Assembly: GCF_000826655.1 (NCBI RefSeq)
Contig: NZ_JXJO01000002.1
Location: forward strand, 62,001 to 126,000
Direction of reading: 5' to 3'
Origin: Psychroserpens damuponensis
GTDB taxonomy: Bacteria > Bacteroidota > Bacteroidia > Flavobacteriales > Flavobacteriaceae
Length of the DNA: 64,000 nt
Both the position numbers and the translations under genes were made by a program. Positions 36,447 to 45,832 of the stretch are shown in pieces; position 1 is the first letter of the stretch, and the number at the start of each line of letters is the position of its first letter. Under the pieces are notes generated by a model that worked only from the letters and a program-made list of their open reading frames with translations, was not told the origin of the DNA and did no database searches.

Positions 36447-38690
36447 ATGTCCCTATACAAATATTACATACTTGCTTTATTCTTAACATTGTCATGCGCA
36501 TCCTTTGCGCAAAATTTTGATAATGAGAATGTTAATGACGAAGAAGCGCAAAAACTTCGTGTTGAAAACATCATTACACAATCTGAATTTGACCTAAAAA
36601 GAGGTAATTTTTTTAATTCAAAAGAGAATCTCGAAAAGGCACTAGAACTTGCTATTAAGATAGAAGACAAAAAAAAACAAGGTATTATATTAGCTAAAAT
36701 TGGTGAATTAGAGTTTACCATTAATGAATTTGATAAATCTTTAGCTTCACTTATCAAAGCTGCAGAAATTCAAAGAGAAATAGAAGACATTGAAAACTTA
36801 GCTATCACTTACAGTATAAAAGGCGCACTTCATGCAGGAAAAGAAGAATTCAATGACGCTTTAGAATATTTAAACTCTGCTAAAACATTATTTGAAGAAA
36901 AAGGCTTAGAAACCAATATCCCAGAAGTTACTCTTAATCAAGGTCAAGTCTATCTTAAACTAGAAGAGTATAAAACTGCTAAATCTTTATTTGAAAAAAC
37001 AATTGTTTTAGCTAAGAAAAATAATCAATCAAACATATTATCAAAAGCTTTAATTTACAATGGTAAAACATCAATCAAACTTGGCAATAATGATCAAGGG
37101 ATTGCCTATGCCATTGAAGGTTTAAACATTGCTAAATCAAATAATCAAATTAATAATGTTGATGAAGCCTACTTAACTCTTAGTGATATTTACAATAAAA
37201 GTGGCGACTACAAGCAAGCTCATAATTACCTTGCAAAACATACACGAATTTCTGATTCTATTTTAACAGTAGTACGCTCAAATGTGACTCCAACTGGCCA
37301 AACAAATTTTAGTGAAGCCCATAATGCCTCGGAATTTCAGAAATTAAAAAAACAAGTTGAAGAACAAGAATCTGAAAGTAATTTAGCAAAAATTACTACT
37401 ATACTTAGTATCGCTTTAATTACAATTTTATCACTTCTAACTTTAGCTCTTTATAAAAACAATAATATTAGACTCAAATCTAATAATATGCTTCAAGAAA
37501 AGAATGACGACTTAATTGAAGCCATGAAACGAGCAGAATTAGCTTCAAAAACAAAAGCTAACTTTTTGTCTACCGTTACACATGAGTTAAGAACACCGTT
37601 ATATGCAGTTACAGGTTTAACCAATATGCTTTTAGAAGAAGAACCCAATGAAAAGCAAATACCGCATTTAAAATCTTTAAAATTCTCAGGTGATTATTTA
37701 TTGACATTTATTAACGACATCCTTCAAATTAATAAAATTGAAGCCAATAAAGTAGAATTAGACCCTATCTTATTTAATCTTAAAACTAAGGTAGAAAATG
37801 TATGTTCTGCTTTAAATAATTCGGCATTAGATAATAATGTCAAAATGCATTATAATTTTCAAACCGATTTACCACAAACCTTTATAGGTGACAATCTAAA
37901 AATCTCCCAAATACTTATCAATTTAATTGGTAACTCAATTAAATTCACAAAAGATGGTGACATTTGGGTTAGAGTTTATAGTATTGACCAAAATGGAAAC
38001 GATCATATGATTCGTTTTGAAATTGAAGATAATGGTATTGGGATCTCCAAACAAAAGCAAGACAATATGTTTGAGAGTTTCTCTCAAGGCTCTATACAAA
38101 TCAATAGAAAATATGGTGGTACAGGTTTAGGTTTGTCAATCGTTAAAGGTCTTATTGATATACTAAAAGGAAAAATCTACTTAAAAAGTGAACTCGGAAA
38201 AGGAACAACCTTCTTCTTTGAAATCCCATTAACCTACGCACCAGAAACTGTAAAAATCGTAAAAGAAGACTACTCTAAAAACATTAGTAAATTAGACATT
38301 AGCAACATTAAAATCTTAATTGTTGAGGATAATAAGATCAACCAAATGATCACAAAAAAGATTCTTAATAAGATGAATTTACAATGCGAAGTTGTTGATA
38401 ACGGTGAAGCTGCTGTAGAAAAAGTTAGGGCGAATAATTACAATATTGTGTTGATGGATATTCACATGCCTGGAATTAGCGGTCTAGAAGCCACAAAAAT
38501 CATTAGAACTTTTGATAAAGATCTTACAATCTTTGCGCTTACCGCTGTAACTCTAGAAGATAAAATGCACGAGTTTGACGAAGCCGGATTTAATGACATC
38601 ATTTCAAAACCATTTAAGCAAGAAGACTTTGAGAAAAAACTTTACGAAGTCCTAGCCACAAACCAAGACACAACCGTTTCATATTCGTAA
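36447..38690 (+). CDS. TPR-sensor hybrid histidine kinase with C-terminal receiver
   Basis: 747 aa. Signal peptide (LALFLTLSCASFAQN), then about six periplasmic TPR units (about 35-275), one membrane helix (ITTILSIALITILSLLTLAL, about 315-335), a DHp domain with the phospho-His in THELRTPLYAVTGL, an ATPase domain (NLIGNSIKFT N-box, EDNGIGIS G1, GGTGLGLSIVKGL G2), and a receiver (IKILIVEDNKINQMITKKIL, Asp in IVLMDIHMPG, Lys in IISKPFKQED). It senses an unknown periplasmic signal and relays phosphate internally. A close paralogue at 57364-59649 is broken by a stop. No DNA-binding output is adjacent. Confidence 0.94.
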   Translation: MSLYKYYILALFLTLSCASFAQNFDNENVNDEEAQKLRVENIITQSEFDLKRGNFFNSKENLEKALELAIKIEDKKKQGIILAKIGELEFTINEFDKSLASLIKAAEIQREIEDIENLAITYSIKGALHAGKEEFNDALEYLNSAKTLFEEKGLETNIPEVTLNQGQVYLKLEEYKTAKSLFEKTIVLAKKNNQSNILSKALIYNGKTSIKLGNNDQGIAYAIEGLNIAKSNNQINNVDEAYLTLSDIYNKSGDYKQAHNYLAKHTRISDSILTVVRSNVTPTGQTNFSEAHNASEFQKLKKQVEEQESESNLAKITTILSIALITILSLLTLALYKNNNIRLKSNNMLQEKNDDLIEAMKRAELASKTKANFLSTVTHELRTPLYAVTGLTNMLLEEEPNEKQIPHLKSLKFSGDYLLTFINDILQINKIEANKVELDPILFNLKTKVENVCSALNNSALDNNVKMHYNFQTDLPQTFIGDNLKISQILINLIGNSIKFTKDGDIWVRVYSIDQNGNDHMIRFEIEDNGIGISKQKQDNMFESFSQGSIQINRKYGGTGLGLSIVKGLIDILKGKIYLKSELGKGTTFFFEIPLTYAPETVKIVKEDYSKNISKLDISNIKILIVEDNKINQMITKKILNKMNLQCEVVDNGEAAVEKVRANNYNIVLMDIHMPGISGLEATKIIRTFDKDLTIFALTAVTLEDKMHEFDEAGFNDIISKPFKQEDFEKKLYEVLATNQDTTVSYS

Positions 38691-39701
38691 TTAAAAATTA
38701 GCTAGATGCGATACTATTTTAGCATCAAACGCTTCATGATGATCTATTTTAAATGAAATAGGCACATACCATAGTTGTTGAGACTGTGTTTTAAAACCAT
38801 CTTTCAACCTCACATAATCCTTTTCTGTTGTTAAAATGATGTTCTTTTGTTTCAACAGTTCCATTTCCGAAGAAGAAAAATCATGATGATCTTTAAAACT
38901 TAAATGCTCAAAATCTATAGATTGAGACTTTAAATAGTTGATAAATGGTAACGGATTAGCAATACCAGTAACTACTGTAATTTTTTGACCTTTAAATGCG
39001 CTCAGTGCTAATTCATCATTGGCACTAAACACAGTTTCAGAATACGCTATAGAACTAAAAAAAACCTCTTGATCTTTTAACGGCTTAAGCTTATTTTTGA
39101 TAGTTTCCTTTTCCGAAGATGATAAACTTGTAGGACATTTTGTAACCACAATAAGCTGTGCACGTTTTGCGCCAGATCGTGGTTCTCTAAGATTTCCGGT
39201 TGGCAAAACAATATCATCGCAATACAAATTATCGTAACTCGTCAATAATATATTAAAACTGGCTTTCACTTTTCTATGTTGAAAAGCATCGTCTAAAAGT
39301 ATAACGTCAGGTTGCTTTTGTTTGATAAGTTGAGTTATTCCATGTTGTCTATTAGCATCAACACTAACCGTAACATCTTTAAACTTACTATAAAATTGAA
39401 AAGGCTCATCACCTATGGTTTGCGCTGTAGCATTGTCATTAGCAATAATAAATCCCGTGGTCTCGCGCTTATATCCACGACTTAGCGTAGCAACCTTATA
39501 TTTTGTTTTCAATACTCGTATTAAATATTCTATGGTTGGAGATTTACCTGTACCTCCTGTACTTAAATTACCTACGCAAATCACTGGTAGCGCATATGAC
39601 TTTGAGGTTTTCCAGCCCAAATCGTACAATATATTTCGAACCCAAGTGACAATATAATACACAGGAACAATTGGAAAAAGTATTTTTCTAAGTAGCTTCA
39701 T
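38691..39701 (-). CDS. lpxK: Tetraacyldisaccharide 4'-kinase LpxK
   Basis: Phosphorylates the lipid A disaccharide at the 4' position. 336 aa from the ATG at 39699-39701 (MKLLRKILFPIVPVYY); 13 in-frame upstream codons look non-native and were excluded. The membrane-associated N-terminus is followed by the P-loop VGNLSTGGTGKSP (about 50-62), the DAFQHR motif with the catalytic acid (about 145) and LTTEKDYVRLKD near the end. The stop is one base from the converging kinase stop. It carries two octamer copies in the same orientation (38865-38872, 39111-39118), both encoding Ser-Glu. Confidence 0.94.
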   Translation of the reverse strand: MKLLRKILFPIVPVYYIVTWVRNILYDLGWKTSKSYALPVICVGNLSTGGTGKSPTIEYLIRVLKTKYKVATLSRGYKRETTGFIIANDNATAQTIGDEPFQFYSKFKDVTVSVDANRQHGITQLIKQKQPDVILLDDAFQHRKVKASFNILLTSYDNLYCDDIVLPTGNLREPRSGAKRAQLIVVTKCPTSLSSSEKETIKNKLKPLKDQEVFFSSIAYSETVFSANDELALSAFKGQKITVVTGIANPLPFINYLKSQSIDFEHLSFKDHHDFSSSEMELLKQKNIILTTEKDYVRLKDGFKTQSQQLWYVPISFKIDHHEAFDAKIVSHLANF

Positions 39702-39721
39702 TAAGAACGAAGTTAATATTT

Positions 39722-39729
39722 TATATTTG
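39722..39729 (+). promoter_or_regulatory. TATATTTG -7 box for the Nif3-like gene
   Basis: TATATTTG 25 bp before the ATG at 39755, in the divergent gap with lpxK; no obvious TTTG partner. Confidence 0.45.
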
Positions 39730-39754
39730 TTTTTAAACACAACACAAAAATTAT

Positions 39755-40849
39755 ATGGTAATTCAAGATGTAATAAATCACCTAGAAACGTTAGCGCCTT
39801 TACATTATGCCGAAGATTTTGACAATGTAGGCTTACTTGTTGGAGACAAAAACAAAAAGATCTCTGGAGTTTTAGTAACTCTAGACACTATAGAAGCTGT
39901 TGTTGATGAAGCCATTACTAAAAACTGCAACCTCATTATAAGTTTTCATCCCATCATTTTTAAAGGCTTAAAATCCCTTACTGGTAAAAACTATGTTGAG
40001 AAAACCGTGTTGAAAGCCATAAAAAATGATATTGCCATTTTTGCCATTCATACGGCTTTAGATAATGCTATTAATGGCGTAAACGACATCATTTGTAACA
40101 CTTTAGGTTTAATAAATAAGAGGATTTTGATTCCACAAAAAGGAACTATAAAAAAACTAACCACTTTTGTTCCCCTCGGAAATGCAAACACTCTAAGATC
40201 TCAACTTTTTAAAGCAGGAGCAGGTAATATTGGCAATTATGACAACTGCAGTTTCAATACCGAAGGCTTAGGAACCTATAAAGGAAATGAAAACTCAAAT
40301 CCCACACTAGGTGAAAAAGGAGTATTACATGAAGAAAAAGAAACCCAAATCTCAGTCACCTTTAACAAGCACCTTGAATCAAAATTGCTAAGCACACTTT
40401 TTGAGCATCATCCCTATGAAGAAGTAGCCTTTGAAGTCACCACTTTAGATAATTACAATCAAAATATAGGAATGGGAATGGTTGGAGAACTTCAGAATTC
40501 TCAAGATACCATGACGTTTTTAGCATTTGTAAAAGAAACAATGAAGGTATCCTGTATAAAACATTCAAAAATTTCAAAACAAACAATTAAAAAAGTAGCT
40601 GTGCTTGGTGGCTCAGGAAGTTTCGCCATATCTGCCGCTAAACGAGCAGGAGCTGATATTTTGATAACTGCCGACTTAAAATACCATGATTTCTTTTCCG
40701 CAGAAAATGAGATAATTCTAGCAGATATTGGACATTATGAAAGCGAACAGTTCACAAAAAACTTTTTAGTAGAGTATCTCTCAAAAAAAATCACTAATTT
40801 TGCAGTCGTTTTATCAACGACGAATACAAATCCGGTAAAGTATTTATAA
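39755..40849 (+). CDS. Nif3-like dinuclear metal centre protein
   Basis: 364 aa, the long Nif3 form with an inserted PII-like/NIF3-insert domain (about 125-235). Metal ligands: the ISFHPIIFKGLK His (about 67), the AIHTALDNA His and Asp (about 103), and C-terminal GHYESEQ His and Glu (about 330). The family forms hexameric toroids with two metals per subunit and is thought to be a phosphatase or GTP cyclohydrolase-like enzyme; the substrate is uncertain. The coiled-coil gene follows after 2 bp, a pairing typical of the phylum. Confidence 0.93.
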   Translation: MVIQDVINHLETLAPLHYAEDFDNVGLLVGDKNKKISGVLVTLDTIEAVVDEAITKNCNLIISFHPIIFKGLKSLTGKNYVEKTVLKAIKNDIAIFAIHTALDNAINGVNDIICNTLGLINKRILIPQKGTIKKLTTFVPLGNANTLRSQLFKAGAGNIGNYDNCSFNTEGLGTYKGNENSNPTLGEKGVLHEEKETQISVTFNKHLESKLLSTLFEHHPYEEVAFEVTTLDNYNQNIGMGMVGELQNSQDTMTFLAFVKETMKVSCIKHSKISKQTIKKVAVLGGSGSFAISAAKRAGADILITADLKYHDFFSAENEIILADIGHYESEQFTKNFLVEYLSKKITNFAVVLSTTNTNPVKYL

Positions 40850-40851
40850 TT

Positions 40852-41631
40852 ATGGCAAAAAAAGCTGAAGCATCTGTAGAAGATAGATTAAGAGCATTGT
40901 ATGATTTACAATTAATCGACTCTAGAGTAGATGAAATAAGAAACGTTAGAGGAGAATTGCCTCTAGAAGTTCAAGATTTAGAAGATGAAGTTGAAGGTTT
41001 AAATACAAGACTTGAAAAATTATCTGTAAACTTAGATTTAATTGATGATCAAATTAAGTCAAAAAAGAACTTAATTGAAGAAGCGAAAACTTTGATTAAG
41101 AAATATAGTGAACAACAAAAAAATGTTAGAAATAACAGAGAATTTAATTCTTTAACTAAAGAAGTTGAGTTTCAAGAATTAGAAATTCAATTGGCTGAAA
41201 AGCATATTAAAGAATTTAAAGTTCAAATCGATCAGAAAAAAGCTGTGATAGACGAAACAAAATCGCGTCTTAAAGATCGTAAATCTCACTTAAAGCATAA
41301 ACGTAATGAGCTTGATGCTATTTTAGCTGAAACTCAAAAAGAAGAAGAAGCTTTAATTAAAAAATCTGAAGATTTCCAAAAGAAATTAGATGATCGTTTA
41401 GTAAAAGCCTATTTACGTATTAGAAATAATGTAAAAAACGGATTAGCTGTTGTACCAATTGAAAGAGGTGCTGCTGGTGGTTCTTTCTTTACAATTCCGC
41501 CACAAGTACAAGTTGAAATTGGTTCTCGTAAAAAAGTAATTACAGATGAACATAGTGGTAGAATTCTTGTTGATGCAGAATTAGCAGAAGAAGAAAAAAC
41601 TAAAATGGAAAAAATGTTTGCAAAACTATAA
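40852..41631 (+). CDS. Coiled-coil 'zinc ribbon' (DUF164/CdsZ-like) protein lacking the zinc cysteines
   Basis: 259 aa. Residues 10-180 are a long antiparallel coiled coil (LIDSRVDEIRN, EDEVEGLNTRLEKLSVNLDL, RNNREFNSLTKEVEFQELEI). The C-terminal module has the layout of a C4 zinc ribbon, but every Cys is replaced: GAAGGSFFTIPPQ and DEHSGRILVD instead of CxxC and EHCGRIL. The ribbon therefore probably keeps its fold without zinc. Cotranscribed with the Nif3-like gene. Role unknown; family members have been linked to chaperone or envelope functions. Confidence 0.87.
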   Translation: MAKKAEASVEDRLRALYDLQLIDSRVDEIRNVRGELPLEVQDLEDEVEGLNTRLEKLSVNLDLIDDQIKSKKNLIEEAKTLIKKYSEQQKNVRNNREFNSLTKEVEFQELEIQLAEKHIKEFKVQIDQKKAVIDETKSRLKDRKSHLKHKRNELDAILAETQKEEEALIKKSEDFQKKLDDRLVKAYLRIRNNVKNGLAVVPIERGAAGGSFFTIPPQVQVEIGSRKKVITDEHSGRILVDAELAEEEKTKMEKMFAKL

Positions 41632-41652
41632 TCCATTACAATTACATATTTT

Positions 41653-41688
41653 AAAAGCCTTTATCTTCTAGATGAAGGCTTTTTTATT
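41653..41688 (+). terminator. Terminator after the coiled-coil gene
   Basis: AAAAGCCT...ATCT pairs with AGAT...AGGCTTTT over about 13 bp with one mismatch, followed by T. Confidence 0.85.
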
Positions 41689-41761
41689 TTAACAAAACAT
41701 TCACGCTCATTTTTTAAGATTTAATCAATTTACACGACCAAATAAAAAAAAGAAAACATTT

Positions 41762-42421
41762 ATGAAAAATATTTTATCCACCTTAGCTATTATACTTGTA
41801 TTTAGTTGTCAAAATAACGCACAAACTAATAACAAACAGCAAGCAGTTATCAGTGCAGACCCAATTGAAGTTCCTTTAGAAAATGGTAAAGCTAAAGCCT
41901 ATTTTGCAAGTGGTTGCTTTTGGTGTGTAGAGGCCGTTTTTGAAAGCGTTAAAGGTGTAGACGAATCTATAAGTGGTTATGCTGGCGGACACACAAAAAA
42001 CCCAACCTACGAGTCTAACAGTTATGGTCGTATAAAAGATCATGCCGAAGCTGTAGAAATTATTTATGACCCTAACGTAGTTAGTTTTGAAACATTGGTA
42101 GATGTATATTTTGCATCTCAAAATCCAACACAGGTTAATGGTCAAGGACCAGACAAAGGCTTTCAATACCGTTCTATAATTTTTTATCAAAATGATGCTC
42201 AAAAACAAATCATTGAAAATAAAAAAGCAGCTTTAGCTAAAGAACTAAATGCAACAATCGCTGCAGAAGTCTATCCATTTCAAAAATTTTGGGTTGGTGA
42301 AGATTACCATCAAAACTATGAGCGTTTGCACCCTAACCAAAGCTATATTAGAAATGTATCTATCCCAAGGTTAAATAAATTTAAGGCAAAAATGCCAAAA
42401 GTTTTAAAAAACAAGCATTAA
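41762..42421 (+). CDS. msrA: Peptide-methionine (S)-S-oxide reductase MsrA, exported lipoprotein form
   Basis: 219 aa. A lipoprotein-type signal (LSTLAIILVFSCQNNAQ, Cys near 16) implies an envelope location. The MsrA domain (about 45-205) has the catalytic GCFWC motif (ASGCFWCVEAVFE), SGYAGG, DHAEAVEIIYDP and VGEDYHQNY. It repairs S-oxidised methionine in exported proteins. No msrB is adjacent, although an fRMsr-like gene lies at 13.5 kb. Monocistronic by spacing. Confidence 0.96.
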   Translation: MKNILSTLAIILVFSCQNNAQTNNKQQAVISADPIEVPLENGKAKAYFASGCFWCVEAVFESVKGVDESISGYAGGHTKNPTYESNSYGRIKDHAEAVEIIYDPNVVSFETLVDVYFASQNPTQVNGQGPDKGFQYRSIIFYQNDAQKQIIENKKAALAKELNATIAAEVYPFQKFWVGEDYHQNYERLHPNQSYIRNVSIPRLNKFKAKMPKVLKNKH

Positions 42422-42442
42422 CATAGCTTATCATTAAAAAAA

Positions 42443-42483
42443 AAGCGAAGCATCTTTACTATTTCAAAAAAGATGCTTCGCTT
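42443..42483 (-). terminator. Terminator between msrA and the methyltransferase gene
   Basis: A 15-bp perfect stem (42443-42457 with 42469-42483, core AGCGAAGCATCTT). The long T-run is on the minus-strand side (nine A at 42436-42444 on the plus strand), so it mainly serves the methyltransferase gene. Confidence 0.88.
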
Positions 42484-42508
42484 CATTTTATACCCTTATC
42501 ATACAACC

Positions 42509-43300
42509 TCATTTTCTTGCTTTTATTTCAAAAATAAGAGGATACAATTTATCTTGTGTCGCATACATACCTGATGTGGTTTTAACGAGATTAGGCAATA
42601 CATCATATGGGCTTTCATCATATTCATTTAAATATTCTATTTGCAAACCTGCTTCAACTAGCGCGTTGATTACTTCGCTTAATCCGTGATTCCAACCATA
42701 TTCTTTACTTATCATTTTTGAATTTTCATCAGCATAAGTCCCTTCGTATTCTTCATAAATGATCTCATCCTGCATATAACCATATTTCATAATGGGTTTG
42801 CCATCTAGATAATCAAACATCCAAACAATTGGGTGAAATTCTGCCATATAAAACGTACCACCTTTATTTAAACGCTCAGCAATCATTTGTCCCCAAGGTT
42901 TTAAATCGGGCAACCAACCAATCACACCATAACTGGTAAATACAATATCAAACGTCTCTTTTATATGTTTAGACACATCCAAAACATTACAACACACAAA
43001 CGATGCATCAAGTTTTAATTCTTCGTTTAACGACGTAGCTAACGCAACCCCTTCATCGCTTAAATCAACGCCTACACATTGGGCACCCATTCTACTCCAA
43101 CTTAATGTATCTTGACCAAAATGGCATTGTAAATGCAATAATGACTTACCTTTTACATCACCCAAAGCTTTAAGCTCATAAGGCATCAAAGAGGATTTTC
43201 CTTTTTTAAAAACGTCTAAGTTATACATCTCACTTTTTGAATGAATTTTCACCTTTTCATTCCATGTTTGTCTATTAACTTCAAATTGCTTCTTGTCCAT
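42509..43300 (-). CDS. SAM-dependent class I methyltransferase
   Basis: 263 aa from the ATG at 43298-43300 (MDKKQFEVNRQTWNEKV). The frame is open further upstream, but that extension overlaps the divergent lipoprotein gene and looks non-coding. SAM-binding motif I is LLHLQCHFGQDTLSW (about 57-71), followed by the acidic end of strand 2 (CVGVDLSDEGV) and motif IV FDIVFTSYGVIGWL. Family members are ubiE/COQ5-like; the small-molecule substrate is unknown. The AEFHPIVWMFDYL segment typifies this Bacteroidota subgroup. Confidence 0.85.
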   Translation of the reverse strand: MDKKQFEVNRQTWNEKVKIHSKSEMYNLDVFKKGKSSLMPYELKALGDVKGKSLLHLQCHFGQDTLSWSRMGAQCVGVDLSDEGVALATSLNEELKLDASFVCCNVLDVSKHIKETFDIVFTSYGVIGWLPDLKPWGQMIAERLNKGGTFYMAEFHPIVWMFDYLDGKPIMKYGYMQDEIIYEEYEGTYADENSKMISKEYGWNHGLSEVINALVEAGLQIEYLNEYDESPYDVLPNLVKTTSGMYATQDKLYPLIFEIKARK

Positions 43301-43376
43301 AACGATATAATTATAACGGTAAGTTAACAATAACTTCGGAAATATTAAGACTTTCATACCTTTACAAAAAAAACAA

Positions 43377-44108
43377 ATGACACGATTACTAACAACACTT
43401 TGCATGATCGCACTTTTAGTGTCTTGCAAATCTGATCCTAAAAATCCAAATGATGTATCACATCCAATTTCCGATACATCGTCAAAAGGTAGCACAAGCG
43501 AAAAAAATAGTACATCTCAAATCGAAGAGAAACTAACTGTAGCCGAAGAAATTGCTTATGCCCACGGATTGAAAAACTGGAATGAAGTCTCACAAATTGA
43601 TTTCACATTTAATGTTGACAATAACGGTAACCATTTTGAACGTTCATGGCGTTGGAACCCAAAAACCGATGACGTAAAATTAACCACAGGAAAAGAAGTT
43701 ATTACTTATAACAGAAAATCTATAGATAGTACTTCAATAAAAGCAGATCAAAGTTTTATTAACGATAAATTCTGGCTATTAGCACCTTATCAAATGGTTT
43801 GGGATGAAGGCACAATAATTTCGAAATCAACAAAAGAAATCGCACCAATGAGCAAAACAGAACTCAATAAAATTACCGTTTTATATGCTAATGAAGGTGG
43901 ATATACTCCAGGCGATGCTTACGACTTTTATTTTGACAATAAACATGAAATTAAAGAATGGATTTTTAGAAAAGGAAATACCACCAAACCCACTATGATT
44001 ACCTCTTTTGAAAACTACGGTGATTTTAACGGTTTAAAAATTGCAAAAGATCATATAAAATCTGAAGGCAACTGGAAACTCTACTTTACGAATATTACTG
44101 TAAAGTAA
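43377..44108 (+). CDS. Putative lipoprotein of unknown function
   Basis: 243 aa. Lipobox LLVSCKSD with the Cys near residue 16, then a Ser/Thr/Asn/Lys linker (about 18-55) and a folded domain of about 190 residues rich in aromatic residues (IDFTFNV, HFERSWRWNPKTDDV, WLLAPYQMVWDEG, YDFYFDNKHEIKEWIF). The pattern of beta strands recalls LolA/LolB-like or DUF6503-like lipoproteins in this family, but I cannot assign it. It is divergent from the methyltransferase. Confidence 0.75.
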   Translation: MTRLLTTLCMIALLVSCKSDPKNPNDVSHPISDTSSKGSTSEKNSTSQIEEKLTVAEEIAYAHGLKNWNEVSQIDFTFNVDNNGNHFERSWRWNPKTDDVKLTTGKEVITYNRKSIDSTSIKADQSFINDKFWLLAPYQMVWDEGTIISKSTKEIAPMSKTELNKITVLYANEGGYTPGDAYDFYFDNKHEIKEWIFRKGNTTKPTMITSFENYGDFNGLKIAKDHIKSEGNWKLYFTNITVK

Positions 44109-44170
44109 TCAAATCTTAAAATACTATTAAAATTTAAGTTTCGTGTAATCTAAACATCTAATTACCGACT

Positions 44171-44218
44171 TATAGACGTATATATTATATATTAATATTC
44201 CGCACTGTGCGTCTATAT
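44171..44218. repeat. AT-rich inverted repeat downstream of the lipoprotein gene
   Basis: TATAGACG and CGTCTATA form an 8-bp inverted repeat around an AT-rich centre. It lies just before the terminator at 44225. Confidence 0.5.
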
Positions 44219-44224
44219 ATATTC

Positions 44225-44263
44225 AAAGCGCTTTATCTACATAGTTAAAGCGCTTTATTTTTT
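44225..44263 (+). terminator. Terminator after the lipoprotein gene
   Basis: AAAGCGCTTTA (44225-44235) pairs perfectly with TAAAGCGCTTT (44246-44256) around a 10-nt loop, followed by a T-run. Confidence 0.85.
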
Positions 44264-44297
44264 TCTAAAATTTATGAAATAGAAAATTATAATGACA

Positions 44298-45680
44298 TTA
44301 TAAGTCCATATCTATGGCAAACCAAATAGAAGTCCCTTTGCCTTCTGTACTTTCTAATTCTAAATTTCCTCCTAACATTCGTACATAAGCCTTAGCAATC
44401 GACAATCCTAACCCAGACCCATTAAGCGTATTTCTATTAGCAACCTCAACCTGATAGAAGGAATCAAAAACAGCATTCAGTTTATCCTCAGGTATACCAA
44501 TACCTGTATCTACAATTTGGAATCTCAATTGAGAAGAGTTACTAGCATCTAGACTACAACTAACAACAATGCTATCACCTTTTGAAGTATACTTAATGGC
44601 GTTTTTAATTAAATGCTTTAAAACCTCCTTAAATTTATTATGATCTGTATTTACAATATAATCTTTTTTAGAAATAAAATTATTTAAACTAAAATGAACA
44701 TCTTTAGCTTCAGCATCTTGCAAAAACATATTATAAATATTCTGTAAGCTGTCATTAATATTAAATTCTGTTTTATTAATAGGCATTAAACCAGTATCTA
44801 TTTTAGAAACACTCAAAATATCTGTAATAACATCTAATAATTTTTTACCATTGCCTTCAATAACATCCACATACTCCTTATATTCCTCATCACCAACATT
44901 GTACGACTTCAATAGCTCTGCACAACCTAAAATACCATACATTGGTGTTCCAATCTCATGACTCATATTGGCCAAGAAAGCTGTTTTTAATTTATCTGAT
45001 TGTTCTGCTTTCTCTTTTGCAATAATTACATTGTTATGTTTCTCTTGGAGTTCTGCTTGTAACTCACCCTCTTTAAGCAACGCACTGTGTAATTGATCTA
45101 TCAAAAATGACACAGAAAATACTGTAAGTAAGCCAAAAAGCACATTATTAATAAAAACAATTAAAAAAACTTCAAATGGAGCCTCGTTAAAAATTTGTAA
45201 ATCAATCCAACTAAAATAATATATAAATAGAATTATGATATAAAATACAGTAGTCACTAAAACAGAAATTACACCTGCTCTTCTCCCACTATAAAGCGTC
45301 ATTAAAACATTTAGCAAAAAAAGTAACAGCGTACCATTACCAAGAAGCCCCAAAGTAATAACTAAGGCAAAAGATAAAACAAAGAAATTTATAGAAAATA
45401 TTGCCTTCTTTGTTTGTAGAGACATTCGTTTATTCAAAAACAGAAAAACAATAACTAAAATAGCCGCAGTGTTTATATAAACTACAGGCATTTCGCCTAA
45501 AACAAGCGCCATACCAGTACTAGGAAAATAAGAAAAAACACCTAACACCAGTGTTAATATAAGAATAGACACAAATAATTTATCTCTAAAAAATGACAAG
45601 ACATCTTTATCCTCATCGTCAGAAAAACCACTATACTTAATGTACCATTTATGGTAAGAAGACCAAAGTTTTTTTAGCAT
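44298..45680 (-). CDS. Membrane histidine kinase with altered H-box (HEIGTP)
   Basis: 460 aa. Six membrane helices fill about residues 30-205, followed by a coiled coil (LLKEGELQAELQEKHNNVII), a DHp domain, and an ATPase domain (HLIKNAIKYT N-box, VDTGIGIP G1, GSGLGLSIAKAYV G2). The H-box reads NMSHEIGTPMYGIL: the phosphorylated His is present but the Arg of HE(I/L)RTP is Gly, a one-base change from AGA to GGA. No receiver is attached and no response regulator is adjacent. Signal and partner unknown. Confidence 0.92.
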   Translation of the reverse strand: MLKKLWSSYHKWYIKYSGFSDDEDKDVLSFFRDKLFVSILILTLVLGVFSYFPSTGMALVLGEMPVVYINTAAILVIVFLFLNKRMSLQTKKAIFSINFFVLSFALVITLGLLGNGTLLLFLLNVLMTLYSGRRAGVISVLVTTVFYIIILFIYYFSWIDLQIFNEAPFEVFLIVFINNVLFGLLTVFSVSFLIDQLHSALLKEGELQAELQEKHNNVIIAKEKAEQSDKLKTAFLANMSHEIGTPMYGILGCAELLKSYNVGDEEYKEYVDVIEGNGKKLLDVITDILSVSKIDTGLMPINKTEFNINDSLQNIYNMFLQDAEAKDVHFSLNNFISKKDYIVNTDHNKFKEVLKHLIKNAIKYTSKGDSIVVSCSLDASNSSQLRFQIVDTGIGIPEDKLNAVFDSFYQVEVANRNTLNGSGLGLSIAKAYVRMLGGNLELESTEGKGTSIWFAIDMDL

Positions 45681-45832
45681 CTAGAAAAAATTATTGATAA
45701 TAAATTCTCTATTAATATAAGAACAAAATTATTTAATTCCTTTTTAATTCTCAATTTCTTTCTACTTTATTTGACAAATGGAAATATCATTTAAATATGC
45801 TATTTTTGTTAACAACCGAAAAAAAAATCACT

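Noticed and set aside
41876-42208. A 110-codon antisense frame inside msrA
   Set aside because: It is antisense to a gene with intact GCFWC motif and has no start context or homology that I can see.
43301-43495. Upstream extension of the methyltransferase frame
   Set aside because: The extension overlaps the divergent lipoprotein gene and has no methyltransferase-like sequence; the ATG at 43298-43300 gives the normal N-terminus.
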